Positions 1 to 11,706 of a DNA stretch of 64,000 bases are shown here, one piece after another. The stretch's first letter is position 1; the number at the start of each line of letters is the position of its first letter. The DNA is from Eriocheir sinensis. Taxonomy: Eukaryota > Arthropoda > Malacostraca > Decapoda > Varunidae. Below the pieces are notes generated by a model. It had not been told where the DNA came from and made no database searches. It saw nothing but the letters and a program-made list of their open reading frames with translations. The position numbers were made by a program, and so were the translations under genes. Location: assembly GCF_024679095.1 (NCBI RefSeq), contig NC_066544.1, forward strand, positions 5,705,024-5,769,023, written 5' to 3'.

Positions 1-245
1 CAAACAAGAAAAAAAGCAAAAACAAACCATGAAAAAAACAAAGAATAAAGAAAAACAAGTATAAAAACAAGATAACAAAACAAGCTGCAAGAAAAACACA
101 CATCAGCATAAATAAGAGTCTCCTTGCTGTTATCTCCTGCAACGGCCGATGAAGGAGGCGAGGGAGGCGAGGGAGGCGCAAAAAGTAATGGAGAGTACCT
201 GTGAATGGGATGGCCGGGCAGGTAACCACGGGCGTCAGGTGAGCT
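1..245. other. A-rich unique sequence, no gene
   Basis: AAC/AAG-rich leader (1-110) followed by about 130 bp of mixed sequence with no open frame or repeat that I recognise. Confidence 0.5.
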
Positions 246-720
246 GTGGAGGGAGATTATGATGAGGGAGACGGAGGAGGAGGAGAAGATGGAGAGCAAG
301 AAGATGGAGAACAAGAAGATGGAGAACAAGAAGATGGAGAACAAGATGGAAAAAAGATGGAAAATAAGAAAATGGAAAAAAGATGGAAAAAAAGATGGAA
401 AAAAAAGAAGATGGAAAAAAAGATGGAAAAGAAGAAGATGGAATAAAAGAAGATGGAAAAAAAGAAGAAGAAGAAGAAGATGAAGAAGAACAAGAAGAAC
501 AAGAACAAGAACAAGAAGAACATGAAAACGAAGAAGAGGAAAAAGAACAAGAACAGAATGAACAGGAACAAGAAAAAACAAGAACAAGAAAATAAAGAGG
601 AAGATCATGAACAAATAGATGAACAAGAAAAAAACATCAGAATAAGGAAAACAACAACAAGAAAACAAGAACAAGACCACAAACAAAAGCAATAGCAAGA
701 CGAAGATCAACAAGGAGAGA
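246..720. repeat. degenerate GAAGATGGA / AACAAGA polypurine tract
   Basis: Almost pure purine + strand built from GAAGATGGAGAA-like units (about 280-480) grading into GAACAAGAACAA-like units (480-700). Lysine/glutamate-rich open frames in all phases are by-products of the repeat. Confidence 0.85.
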
Positions 721-920
721 GATTAGTTTTAGGATATTAAATCATAAATAATGCAAAAACCAACAGGCGCGGAGGTTAGGAGGATGATGATGTGAAGAGT
801 TTGACGAGCGTGATGGGCATGATAGGAAGCGCTGGAGGCTGAGGGAGCGGGAGATGAGAGGAAGACTAACTAGAGTATGAAGATGTAAGAATGAACGTAG
901 ATGATAAGGATAATGAGGAG

Positions 921-1264
921 GAGAAACCTGGAAACACTGAAAGGCAGGCTACAAAAAGTTCATTGGTTCATTACGAGGTTCTCCGCTTAATGGTTTTGGT
1001 TAAGAAGAGAAACCTGGAAACATTGAAAGGCAGGCTACAAAAAAGTTCACTGGTTCATTACGAAGTTCTCCGCTCTACGGTTTTGGTTAAGAAGAGAAAC
1101 CTGGAAACACTGAAAGGCAGGCTACAAAAAGTTCACTGGTTCATTACGAGGTTATCCGCTCTACGGTTTTGGTTAAGAAGAGAAACCTGGAAACACTGAA
1201 AGGCAGGCTACAAAAAGTTCACTGGTTCATTACGAGGTTGTCCGCTTTACAGTTTGGGTTAATC
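921..1264. repeat. 86-bp minisatellite, four units
   Basis: The motif GAGAAACCTGGAAAC begins at 921, 1007, 1094 and 1180, so the period is 86-87 bp. Units differ by a few substitutions. The array directly abuts a minus-strand LINE relic at 1265-1660, so it probably amplified the LINE's 3' end or its flank. Confidence 0.9.
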
Positions 1265-1660
1265 TGGTCGTCAGACTTCAGTGCCCGCGGAGAAGAAAAA
1301 TCGGTAGACCGTTATTTCTAGCCCAGGACTAATTTTGCTCTTCAGAGAACTTGGAGTGGTCAACGTTACTGAACTCCCTCAGGTATATATCTAAAGACCT
1401 GAATCAAATCTGTAATGAGGTTGAGTCGCTTTTGTCGCTCTTCATGCGTTTAAACCCCCAAAGTCTTATTTTCGTGTCATTTTCGTGGCGTGTCGTTGAA
1501 CCCTCCAGTGAGTCGGTTCCCTTCCTGTAACGAGTTGGCCAGAGCTGCCTTGCATATGCCAGTGAGGTCTTACCATTGAGTTGTATGAAGTTAACATTAT
1601 TCCCGGCGTCTTAAACTCGATATTCCTCGCTGTGAACCCGAGCATAGAATTAGCTTTATT
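1265..1660 (-). mobile_element. non-LTR retrotransposon (LINE) reverse-transcriptase C-terminal relic
   Basis: Read on the minus strand from about 1655, the translation gives NKANSMLGFTARNIEFKTPG, then MLTSYNSMVRPHWH and VQRHATKM. This is the signature of the region after the RT active site in CR1/L2- and Jockey-type LINEs (consensus style: ANRMLGFI..., LYNSLVRPHLEY, VQRRATKMI). Below about 1465 the frame decays through stops and shifts, but LNLI, DLIQVFRYI and NVDHSKF-like pieces remain detectable. This is an old, non-functional fragment without RT catalytic core or endonuclease. Confidence 0.75.
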
Positions 1661-1667
1661 GTAGGAA

Positions 1668-1836
1668 AAGGAGGAGGAGGAGGAGGAGGAGGAGGAGGAG
1701 GAGGAAGAAGAGGAAGAGGAAGAGGAGGAGGAGGAGGAAGAGGATGAGGAGGAGGAAGAGGATGAGGAGGAGGAAGAGGATGATGAGGAGGAAGAGGAAG
1801 AGGAAGAGGAAGAGGAGGAGGAGGAGGAAGAAATCT
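1668..1836. repeat. (GGA)n / (GGAAGA)n microsatellite
   Basis: About 170 bp of imperfect GGA, GAA and GAT trinucleotides. It lies beside the 5' side of the LINE relic. Confidence 0.95.
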
Positions 1837-2760
1837 TTAACGGTAAAACGCATTCTGACAAAAATAGATAAGTGGATGAATAACAAAATGAAAGCACACG
1901 AAAATGAAAAAAAGTAAATACCAACCTTTTTTTTATATGTCAAAAGCAAATTAAGTTTCCTCCGAGGCAGCGACCCGTGAGAAAATGATCCTCCCTCCAC
2001 TTCTCCACTTCCCGCCTCCACCTCATTTGCTCCTCCTTCCACTTCTCTCCCTCCTCCTCCCTATCTTCTCCATCTTTACTTTACTTTAGCTTGCCTCCAT
2101 TTTCCTTCTTTATTTTGACCATCAACATCTCTGTTTCTCCTTCATTATTTGTTAGTTCACAAATCTTTTTTCCTCTCACTCTTTTCTCATACAAAACATA
2201 CCTACTTTTTTTCTTTCTTTTACTCTACCTTCCCTAAAACTTCTCCCTTTCTCTTTTCTTCGCTCTTGTCTTTCTTTTTTATTTTCCTCCCATACTCGTT
2301 TTAATATTTTCTTCAGTCTTCCCTTCATTTCCATCTTCCTCTCCTACCTTTTCTAATATTCTCCCTCACTTTTACCTTCCTTTCCTTCTTTTTTACTTCT
2401 TCTTTTTAATATTTTTTTCCTTACTCTTGCCTTCTTAAAACTATCACCTAAGACTTTCAACCTTTTCCAACTAAGACTTCAAACTACACACTAAACCCAA
2501 CTTCCATTCTTCCTTTCTCGCTTCCTCATTCCTTTCCTCCCATAAGTTCTTGACTCCCACTCATTTCCTCGCCTCTCCCTACGGTATCTTCCTGAGGGCA
2601 GCGGCGTACCACTATCATCCCTTCTTCACAACATACACACCCTCATCTCCCTTGCCCTCACCCTCACCGCGCCGTAAATACCTCACCTTGCTCCCACCTT
2701 CCCTCAGAACCCACCCCCGCCTTGAGGTATACGTCGAGCTAAGGGTCCATATTCTCACCG
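1837..2760. other. pyrimidine-rich intergenic sequence, no gene
   Basis: From about 1960 to 2540 the + strand is C/T-rich (TTCCTT, CTCC). About 2540-2760 is mixed sequence. No supported coding frame. Confidence 0.5.
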
Positions 2761-2761
2761 T

Positions 2762-2801
2762 CCTCTTGCAGATTCCTTACGCTCTTATGTTCTTATGTTC
2801 A
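2762..2801 (+). mobile_element. isolated 3' terminus of the CR1/L2-like LINE
   Basis: CTCTTGCAGATTCCTTACG followed by CTTATGTTCTTATGTTC matches, with two substitutions, the last ~40 bp of the LINE that splits the kinase copy at 28218-29320. It also resembles the 3' end of the minus-strand copy at 34566. Only the 3' tail is present, as expected of extreme 5' truncation. Confidence 0.8.
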
Positions 2802-2870
2802 TTTCGGGGCTTGGGTTGGTGTATTCAGACGCTGCATCCTCCCACTTCAACTATTTCCAAGGGCCAAAAA

Positions 2871-3321
2871 GAAGATCAGTCTGTCTCTAATGTGGGTGCC
2901 TTTAGGTTCATGGTACAGAAAAAGAGTCAAACTACCACCAAGGTCATAAAACTACCCCTGGAAATGCTCAACACTCCGACGAAAGAAGATCAGTCGGTTA
3001 CTAATGTGCGTGCTTTTAGGTTCATGGTACAAAAGAAGGGTCAAACTACAATCAAGGTCATACAACTATCCCTGGAAATGCTCAACACTCCGACGAAAGA
3101 TCAGTCTTTTTTAATGTGCGTGCTTTAAGGTTCATGGTACAAAAGAAGGGTCAAACTACAATCAAGGTCATACAACTACACCTGGAAATGCTCAAGACTC
3201 CGACGAAAGAAGATCAGTCGATTTCTTATGTGCTTTTAGGTTCATGGTACAAAAGAAGGGTCAAACTACAATCAAGGTCATACAACTACCCCTGGAAATG
3301 CTCAACACTCCGACGAAAGCC
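2871..3321. repeat. ~113-bp minisatellite, four units
   Basis: Units begin near 2871, 2985, 3096 and 3209 (motif GAAGATCAGT or AAAGATCAGT) and share GGTTCATGGTACA and CTCCGACGAAAG. The first units keep one frame open because 114 is a multiple of three, but later units change phase, so the open frames are not evidence of coding. Confidence 0.9.
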
Positions 3322-3570
3322 TTGTCAAATATGTGAGCTTGGGCGCCAATATGTTTAAGAGTATGGCCCTTGCACACCCACATTTAGCCATCGAAGAGGT
3401 TGTGGGTATTTTCATGGGTAGTTTATATGAGACTTTTGATGGTTTGACAACGCTTCTGCACCATGAACGTCAAAAGCACTCATGAGAACTCGCTTACTAT
3501 CCTCGTCGGCCTTTGGAAATTGTTGATGCGAGAGCCGAAAGCGTTTGAGAATACCGGTCTGATTAGCTCA
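3322..3570. other. unique spacer with a short unassigned open frame
   Basis: Non-repetitive. A 44-codon plus-strand frame from an ATG near 3352 to a TGA near 3484 contains IEEVVGIFMGSLYETF. Its composition is protein-like, but it has no recognisable domain and nothing else supports it. Probably chance. Confidence 0.3.
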
Positions 3571-3704
3571 TCTCACCCTTCCCTTACATTCCCTTCTCTC
3601 ATTCCCTCCTTACCATTTTCCCTTCTCTTATTCTCCTCCCTGTTTTAATTCCTAACTCTTCCGTTACCATCCCTCCCCTTTTACCCTTCCTCCCTTTTCT
3701 CCAT

Positions 3705-3990
3705 TCCCCTCTATTAATATCCTACTTGTTTTCCTATATCTACCGTTCCCTTCCCTTTCCTTTCCCCTCTCTTAATATACTCCCTGTTTTCCTATCCCTA
3801 CAGCTCCCATCCCTTTCCTTTCCCCTCTCTTAATACTCTCCCTGTTTTCCTATCCCTACAGCTCCCATCCCTTTCCTTTCCCCTCTCTTAATACTCTCCC
3901 TGTTTTCCTATCCCTACCGTTCCCATCCCTTTCCTTTCCCCTCTCTTAATATTCTCTTTGTTTTCCTATCCCTACCATTCCCTTTTCTTT
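3705..3990. repeat. 58-bp pyrimidine minisatellite, about five units
   Basis: TGTTTTCCTAT recurs at 3785, 3843, 3901 and 3959 (period 58), each time followed by CCCTAC and CCCTTTCCTTTCCCC. Diverged units extend on both sides, and a CCCAT/CCTTCCC tract follows to 4160. Confidence 0.9.
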
Positions 3991-4160
3991 CCTTCCCATC
4001 CCATCCCATCCCTTTCCTTTCCCTTCTCTTCCCTTCTCTTCCGTTCCTTTCCCTTCTCGTCATTTCATTGTACTTCTCTTTCCTCCCATTTCCTTCCCTC
4101 CCCTTCCCATTCCATCCCATCCCATCCCATCCTCTCCCTTCCCTCCCCTTCCCTTTTTTC

Positions 4161-4740
4161 TCATCCTCCCTACTAAAATTTTGACACAAACGCGCCCGTC
4201 CTCACCTAACCACACACCGCCACACCACCGTCGCCGCCACATGCAATCACACACCGTCTCGTATTACCACAGCGGGATGAACCTCGGCCTGGCTAAGCGG
4301 TGAAGGTCATGCCACGCTGATTGGATTACAGGTGAGAGCCGCTTCCCCGCCGCCGCCCCCACGTATTAACCCCCTCCCCCTCCCACCCATCGATGCGGGA
4401 GTTATGGTGTCTGTCAGTCTGATCTCCCATACCACCCACCAGGCACTCTGTTTTATAGCATAGAAGCCAGCTCGAGGGGGACATAAAAATAGATAAAAAA
4501 AAGGCTCTCTATCCACTGTTGCCATAAAGAGGATAGGAGAAGAAAAAAAAAAGGATATTAGAGTAGAAAGAAATAAATGTAAAAATTCGCTACCCAATGT
4601 TCCCGTAAAGAGGATAGGAGAAAAAAGGAAATTACATCAGAAAGAAAGAGATGAAAAAATCCGCTATCTATGCACAGTTCCCATAATGATTATAGTAAGT
4701 AGAGCAAAAAAATGATAGCATATTAAAAAGAGTATATTCT
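4161..4740. other. unique intergenic sequence, no gene
   Basis: Mixed sequence with an AT-rich, GATAGGAG-containing imperfect duplication (about 4500-4690). No coding frame above chance. Confidence 0.4.
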
Positions 4741-5640
4741 TGGACATACTTTTTTCCACCATAATCACAACTGCCGCTACCACCACAACACCTATCATAC
4801 CCAGCACTACGACTACTGTTACGACTACTACTCCACTGGCACTGTGCTGTTCGAAATTGCCACGAATTGTACCTTCACCACCATCACCACCACTATCATC
4901 ACCACATGCTTGGAGTATATTTTAGCCCCCACTGTACGTTATTCCACCATTACCACCGCCGGCACCACTACCATCACGGTGGCTGAAGATTATATTTCAG
5001 CACACACTGTACCCTCTGCCCCCACCACCACAGTCACCACCACCACAGCGAGAACAGGACATTTCAGCGCACACCTTCATCACCACCACCACCACAACTA
5101 TCATCACCACCACAGCAAAAAGTAGGACATATTAACATACACCTTCATCACCACCACCACCAACCACCACCACCAGTATCATCACCACCACAGCAGAGAA
5201 CAGGACACATCAACACACACCCTCATCCACCACCACCACCAGTATCATCACCACCACAGCGAAAATAGAACGTATCATCACACACCTTCATCCACCACCA
5301 TCACCTCCACTAATATCACCACCACAGTATATAAGAGAGAATTTCAGCACACACCTTCACCTATCATCACTATCACCATCGCTATCACCACCAACTGAGC
5401 ATAGAAGAGTACATTTTCATCACATGCTTTCCTTTATCATCATCATCATTATCATCACCATCACTACAACCGTCACCATAAACATCACTACGGCCACTGA
5501 TACATCTTCCTCTGTTGCTATTATCACCAACACCATCACCACCTCCTCCATCACACTCCCTTATCACCACCACCACCACCACCACCACCACTACCCTCTC
5601 TAGTAAATTTGATTACCGCAACATAATATTGACACCCACG
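4741..5640. repeat. (CAC)n/(CAT)n compound array with ~60-100-bp higher-order units
   Basis: ACC/CAC/CAT trinucleotides interspersed with a recurring element of the form AGGACAYAT..CA.ACACACC.TCATC (near 5055, 5125, 5205 and 5270). A purer CAC run lies at 5568-5592. Thr/His-rich frames are artefacts. Confidence 0.85.
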
Positions 5641-5656
5641 GAAGGAGAAGCAGAGC

Positions 5657-5659
<3 letters not shown>

Positions 5660-5699
<40 letters not shown>

Positions 5700-5700
5700 A
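5660..5700. repeat. (CAA)n microsatellite
   Basis: A CAACAA run with one CGA interruption near its end. Confidence 0.95.
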
Positions 5701-5783
5701 TCAGAATCAATCAACCAACCCAAAGTCCCAAATAAAAAAGAAAACGAGTAAAAAAAAAAACATTATCAAACTCCCTAACACAT

Positions 5784-5786
<3 letters not shown>

Positions 5787-5840
<54 letters not shown>
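5787..5840. repeat. (CA)27 microsatellite
   Basis: Uninterrupted AC/CA dinucleotides. Confidence 0.98.
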
Positions 5841-5842
<2 letters not shown>

Positions 5843-5964
5843 GCCGAGACATACGAGACATCTACCACAAAAGACTCAACAGGCGGGACTTTATAAGCAA
5901 GAAGACCAGAAGGACCTTGAGCACCGTCACCAAAACCTTACCAGAGGCTTTTGAGTTCGCTCCC

Positions 5965-6760
5965 CTTAACCCCCCCACTCCTCCTCCTCCTCCTCCTCCT
6001 CCGCCTCCTCCTCCTCCTCCTCTTCCTCCTCCTCCTCGCCAGTGACCAGCCGCCTTCCCACACGCACGCGGCCCCGACAGGTAATGAATACAAGTAATTA
6101 GTTGAAGAACGAGAGAGGAACTGCTCGGTGTTGTGAGTGATGCCGCCGAGACGAGGCGAGCAGCAAGCCATTACCCGCGGGAGGAGGAGGAGGAGGAGGA
6201 GGAGGCGGAGGAGGATCATAAGGAAGATAAGAAAATGTGGTAAGGGAGTAAGAGGAAGATGAAGAGCAGAATAATAAAGTGGAGGAGGAGGAGGAGGAGG
6301 AGGAGGATAAAAAAAAGTTAGGCGAAGGAGGAGTGAAAGACAAGAAGAGGAGGAGGAGGAGGAGGAGGAGGAGGAGGAGATGAAGATTAAGAGCAGGAGG
6401 ATAACAAAGGGTTAGAGAAGGAGAGGGAGGAGGAAGAGGGAAAAAAAAGGAACGTGCAAAGGAGGAGAACGAGGAGGAAGATCAAGGTGTGGAGGAGGAG
6501 GAGGAGGAGGAGGAGGAGGAGGAGGAAGATAATGGCGTAGGAAGAGGATAAGATATGAGGTACAGGAGGAGGAGGAGGAGGAGTAAGATGAAAAGAGAAG
6601 ATATTATTGCGTAGGAGAAGAGAGATAAAAATGGAGAGAGAGGCGACATGCAAAGGGTAATAAAGAGCAGGGATATCTGAAGGAGGAGGAAGAGGAGGAA
6701 GAGGAGGAAGAGGAGGAAGAAGAGGAGGAGGTGGTGGTGGAGGAGGAGGAGATGAGAAAG
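5965..6760. repeat. (CTC)n then multiple (GGA)n arrays
   Basis: (CTC)n at about 5975-6040, then GGA runs at 6181-6215, 6283-6306, 6345-6380, 6491-6527, 6560-6584 and 6682-6752, set in purine-rich spacers. The strand switch from pyrimidine to purine lies near 6050-6170. Confidence 0.9.
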
Positions 6761-7163
<403 letters not shown>

Positions 7164-7329
7164 AAAGCCTGAGGTGGGATTCATAATGTTGATGAGTGAC
7201 TGTCTTCTTCCCCCGACGCTTGTTATGTTGGCCTGGAAGGAGGAGGAGGAGGAAGAAGAAAAAGAGGAAGAGGAAGAGGAAGAGGAGGAGGAGGCTGGAG
7301 CTGGTTATGGTGATTAGCCTTGGTCTGTT

Positions 7330-7880
7330 ATTGTGATGGGTTACAATGTTAGGGCCTAGCTGGGTGATGGGCAGAGGTGATGGGAGGGCAGGTGGGGTGA
7401 TGGGGTGGAAAGGAGAAGAGGTGATGGGGGTGGCAGGTGCGATGATGGGGTGAAAAGGGAGCAGGTGATAGGGGTGACTGGTCCTGAAGTTGGTGATGGG
7501 GTTGAAATGGGAGCAAGTGATGGGGTGATAGTTATGATGATGGGATGAAAAGGGTACAGATGATATGGGTTGGAGAGCCTGAAGTTCGTGATGGGGTGTA
7601 GATGGGAACAGGTAATGGGGGTGACAGGTGTGGCAGTGGTGATGGGGTGAATGGAGAACAGGTGATATGGGTGAGTGAGAGAGGCTGAAAATGGTGATGG
7701 GGTGGAAATGGGAGCAGGTGATGGATGGGTTAGATAAGTATAGTGAATGGGTGAAAGGGGAGCAAGAAATGGGAGTGGGAGATGTTGATGATAGTGATGG
7801 GAAGATTTTTTTGTGTGTGTGAAGGGGAATGGTGATGATGGTGGTACTGATGGTGATGGGAGTAATGGAGGTGATGGGTT
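7330..7880. repeat. degenerate GGTGATGGGGTG minisatellite
   Basis: GTGATGGGGTGAAA.GGGAGCAGGTGAT-like units of variable length (about 25-60 bp) fill this stretch. A GGA run (7228-7292) precedes it. Confidence 0.8.
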
Positions 7881-8216
7881 TGTATAATTCCCCTTTCAAT
7901 GCATGTCTTCCTTTCCCTTCCCCTTCCTCATGCTACCCTAACACCCCTTCCTCTTCCCTCCTACACTATCCCTTCTTACTATTCCTCCCCATTCACAAAC
8001 CAAAGACAAAACATAAAGAAAAGAGGAAGCAGAGGAGGAGGAGGAGGAGGAGGAGGAGGAGGAAGAGGAAGATGAGATGAAGCACTTAACCACACTCCTT
8101 CCATCTCCTCTTCCCTCCCTCCTTCCCCTCCCCCCACCATCAAAAATTCCACCCTTGACAAGATTGCATTCCTCTACATTATGAGCGCTTCCCCCACACC
8201 CACACCTCACCCGGAC

Positions 8217-8560
8217 CGAAACACGAGTAGCGGGTGGATGAGTGGGTGGGTGGGTTTGGGTTGGTGGGTGGGTGTTAGCATACGTTTCCTGGTTGAGTTG
8301 GTTTGGGTGATGTGGGTGGTTGGGTTAGCGGGTGAAGGAATGGGTGAGTGATTGAACGTTTTCTGGTTGAGAGTTTGTGGGTGAGTGGGCGAAGCAGTGG
8401 GTAGGTGCGTGAATGGGTATCAGTATGTTTTCTGGATGAACGGGTGTGGGTGAAGTTGGTGGGTGAGTGTGGGTGAGGAGGTGGGTGAGTAAATGGGTGT
8501 GTGTTATAATAGTACGTTTCATGGTTGGGTGGGTGTGGGTAGGGGTGGGTGTAGCCGAGG
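8217..8560. repeat. degenerate GGGTGGGTGAGTG array, ~70-85-bp units
   Basis: G/T-rich repeats with the recurring motif TACGTTT(C/T)(C/T)TGGTTG near 8281, 8358, 8427 and 8513. Confidence 0.8.
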
Positions 8561-8727
8561 CAATGGGTCCTTTTCACCCGCCACCTTCCCCCAGGGCGTG
8601 TGGGCTCCTGGGTGACCTGCTTCGTCCCCCGTCGGGTGCGCGAAGACGAGAGGGATGAAGTGATCTAGTTTTTGTGGCTCCCTCTCTCGCCTCTTCTGCT
8701 ATGTGGTACGGAACAGCCCCCTCCCCC

Positions 8728-8730
<3 letters not shown>

Positions 8731-8779
<49 letters not shown>
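8731..8779. repeat. (TC)n microsatellite
   Basis: TC run followed by about 450 bp of C-rich CACC/CTCC sequence (8780-9230) with no supported gene. Confidence 0.95.
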
Positions 8780-8785
<6 letters not shown>

Positions 8786-9269
8786 TATCTCTTCCTCCTC
8801 CTCATCTTCTTCCCCTTCACTATATCTCCTCATTTTACTCCACCATAATGATCCACTTTCTTCATTCTCCTCCTCCACTTTTCCATAACCACCTCCTCCA
8901 CAGTTCAACATCTAACCCCTCCAACACAGCCACCATTATCATCACCACCCACCCCCCCACTAACTCCACAGCACCTCCCCCATCACCATCATCTCCTCCC
9001 CACCTCCACCTCACATCACCACTAACGCAGCATCAAACACCCCTCCAACTTCCACCTCCACCCACTTCCACCCCCTCCACCCACTTCCACTACCACCCAC
9101 TACCTGCCTCTTATTGTAACCACCTTCCACCCACCCATGAGCCACTGACCCATCCACCCCCCCACCCCAGCCTACCTCTCCTCTCCCCTTCCCCCCCTCC
9201 ACCAAGCTGGGTCGTGATTATCTCCACAAAAAGTTGCTAAAAAGGGATCGAGAACGAGTCTCCACCACG

Positions 9270-9467
9270 CGAGGAGGAGGAGGAGGAGGAGGAGGAGGAG
9301 AAGGAGGAGGAGGAGGAGAGAAAGAAGAAAACTAAAAAGAGAAAGGGAGGAACTGAAAGAATGAATGAAAGAGAAAAAAGTATAGGATAAAATGAGGAGG
9401 GAAGAAACTGAATGAATGAATGGAGTAGAAAAAGGAGACGAACGAGATTAAGGAAGAATTTGAAGAG
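9270..9467. repeat. (GGA)n and AGGAATGAATGA purine block
   Basis: GGA run at 9270-9320, then GAATGAATGGA-type purine repeats leading into the 33-bp array. Confidence 0.8.
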
Positions 9468-9729
9468 ATGAATGGAGAACAGAAAGAAGAACAGGAAGGG
9501 ATGAATGGAGAACAGAAAGAAGAACAGGAAGGGATGAATGGAGAACAAAAAGAAGAACAGGAAGGGATGAATGGAGAACAGAAAGAAGAACAGGAAGGGA
9601 TGAATGGAGAACAGAAAGAAGAACAGGAAGGGATGAATGGAGAACAGAAAGAAGAACAGGAAGGGATGAATGGAGAACAGAAAGAAGAACAGGAAGGGAT
9701 GAATGGAGAACAGAAAGAAGAACTGGGGA
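9468..9729. repeat. 33-bp minisatellite, eight near-perfect units
   Basis: Eight head-to-tail copies of a 33-bp unit (ATGAATGGAGAACAGAAAGA then AGAACAGGAAGGG). Because 33 is a multiple of three, one frame reads MNGEQKEEQEG eight times. I take this as a repeat property, not a gene: no flanking exon or splice signal is visible and the surroundings are purine tract. Confidence 0.95.
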
Positions 9730-10460
9730 AATAATCTGAAAGAGTCAATGGAAGAAAGAAGAAAAAAGGAGAGGAGAAAAAATGAAGGAAGGAATGAAGG
9801 AGAGAAAGGAGAAAAACGGAATATAAGAGAAATGAGGAAAAGAAGAGAAGCTGGGAAGTGAAGGAATTAATGTAAGATAGAAAGGAGAACATGAAGAGGG
9901 AGGAACTAAGGAAAGAGGCAGAAGAGAGAAAGGAGAGGAACGAGAGTAATAAGCAAAAGTCATATGTGACGGCGGCCACTATAAATAAAATTCGCGTGCG
10001 CCACTAGCAGTCTGGGGCCGTCCAAGATGCCCCTCAAGAGAGCTTACCAGCGCTATAAGCAGCACCTAAAAAAAAAAGCAAGAAGGAGGAAGATAAGAAA
10101 CCGTAAATAAGCAGAATGTTTGGAGGAGGAGGGAGAGAAAACCGAGAATAAAAAGGGAAGACGAGAAACAATATGAGAGAGGGAGAGAAGGAAGGAATAC
10201 AAGGAAGAAAGAAAAAGAAATAGGAGAGAAAGCTGAAGGAATGGGAAAAATATTAAAAGGAGAGTAATGGAAGGAAAAGGAAAAGGAGGAATGAAAAAGT
10301 AGACGGGGAAAATGAGAGGACTGGAGGAAGGGGAAGAGAAATAGAAGGGAAGCGGAGGAGGTAATGGGGGGAAGGATAGAAAGTGTCAGGGAAGGAGAGG
10401 AAGAAGAAGGAAAAAGGGAGGTGGAGGAGGTGAAATAGCAAGTAAAAAGAGGTGAGGAAA
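9730..10460. other. polypurine tract with one unique island
   Basis: AAGGAGGA-type purine sequence throughout, broken at about 9960-10070 by mixed sequence. Long minus-strand Ser/Phe/Leu frames here are shadows of the purine strand. Confidence 0.6.
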
Positions 10461-10499
10461 AATAAAACAGCCACAGACGGACAGACAAACAAAACCAAA

Positions 10500-10570
10500 A
10501 CCAACAACAACAGGCAGACACAGACAAACAAACAAACAAACAAACAAACAAGCAAACAGGACTGACAAAC
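10500..10570. repeat. (AAAC)n microsatellite
   Basis: AAACAAACAAAC run around 10527-10556 in an ACAGACA-rich context. Confidence 0.9.
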
Positions 10571-10644
10571 ACAGAGACAAATGAACCCTTTTAAAACACA
10601 AGACAAAGAAACTCTCTAATTAAAAAAAGAGAATCTACCTGAGC

Positions 10645-10795
10645 ACACGCTGATCGACGCACAGGTGTTGCCACAAAGCTCAGGTACCGTACAGGTGGGC
10701 CCGAGGCAGGTGAGGGGGGAGACGCGTATTACTAATGTTAATGAGACACTCGCTTCAGGTATCAAGATGCAATTAATTAGCACAGGTGGAAAGGA
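10645..10795. promoter_or_regulatory. CAGGT/CAGGTG cluster with AATTAATTAG
   Basis: At least six CAGGT occurrences fall in about 140 bp, several being the E-box CAGGTG (binding class of Snail/ZEB and bHLH proteins). A TTAATTAG homeodomain-type core lies at about 10771-10779, right beside one of them. This is a candidate enhancer only; motif density is the sole evidence. Confidence 0.3.
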
Positions 10796-10819
10796 AAGTT
10801 CGTCTGACACAACAATTCT

Positions 10820-11050
10820 TTAGTATCAATTTACGGCTTTAATTCTACAGTACAAATGAAAGCAGGAATGAGGGTGGTAATTTGGGCCTCACGCGAGAAA
10901 CAGCTGGAGCCGCGCGCAAAAACCTCCTCATCCGCCGCTGTGCTGTATCGCGGCTAAATCTTTGCCGGAGAAAAAGCGGCGAAAATAATTGGTACGCTGT
11001 GGAAATTGCGTTATTCGGAAAGTAAATTACAGCTAAAAGAAACTCATTGC
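10820..11050. other. unique, compositionally balanced island
   Basis: Mixed sequence without repeats between two purine blocks. No open frame of note. A candidate conserved non-coding element on composition alone. Confidence 0.3.
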
Positions 11051-11149
11051 ACAACCCCATTTACTTTGAGGGAGGGGATGAATGAATAAGAAAGGAGGAA
11101 AAGAACGAAATGAAGGAAGAAATAAAAGGAATGAATGGAGGAGAGAAAG

Positions 11150-11412
11150 ACAGAGAACAGAAGAAGAAAGGAAGAAATTGAAGGAATGAGTGTATGAGAG
11201 AAAGTACTGGAGGATGAAGGGATGAACCGAAAGAAGAAATAGAAGAGAGAATGGAGAGCGACGATAGGAAGAAAGAGAAGAAAGAGAACAGAAGAAGAAG
11301 AGAAGAATTTGAAGGAATGAGTGTATGAGAGAAAGTACGGGAGGATGAAGGGATGAACGAAAGAAGAAATAGAAGAGAAAATGGAAAGCGACGATTGAAG
11401 GAAGAAAGACAA
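11150..11412. repeat. ~130-bp tandem duplication, two units
   Basis: GGAATGAGTGTATGAGAGAA occurs at about 11183 and 11313. Flanking sequence on both sides, including GATGAAGGGATGAAC and GCGACGAT, is duplicated as well. Confidence 0.85.
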
Positions 11413-11706
11413 AGGTGTGCAAGACGAAGCGTTAGGTGCACTGGTATTCGCGTTCACAGGTAATGGAGGAGCAGATATTACAGGTTTTACAAGGTATGGG
11501 AGGAAGGCAAAGCAGGTTACTGGATGCACTGGGGTCATTACCAAGTGTCACCTTAGGGCTGCCGAAGTTTAGAATTTCACCTGTAGTTGACAATCAGATG
11601 TAGACCACCGAGGACACGCGCATTTGGTTATAGCATATGCCTCTAACCTTACTTTTGCCTAGTACGTGTGAGCTAGAAAGGTTTACAGGAGAAGGTTTTT
11701 ATATAG

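Noticed and set aside
2550..3358. Repeat protein of ~38-residue units
   Set aside because: Phase is lost between units of the minisatellite and the upstream half overlaps a LINE tail.
3352..3486. 44-codon short protein
   Set aside because: Protein-like composition but isolated, no conservation visible in the window and no supporting signals; listed only as a note.
4270..4330. Possible tRNA-like A box (TGGCTAAGCGGTGAAGG)
   Set aside because: No matching B box at the right distance and no foldable acceptor stem.
9468..9734. MNGEQKEEQEG repeat protein
   Set aside because: Eight identical 33-bp units in a purine tract; no splice signals, promoter or flanking protein-like sequence.
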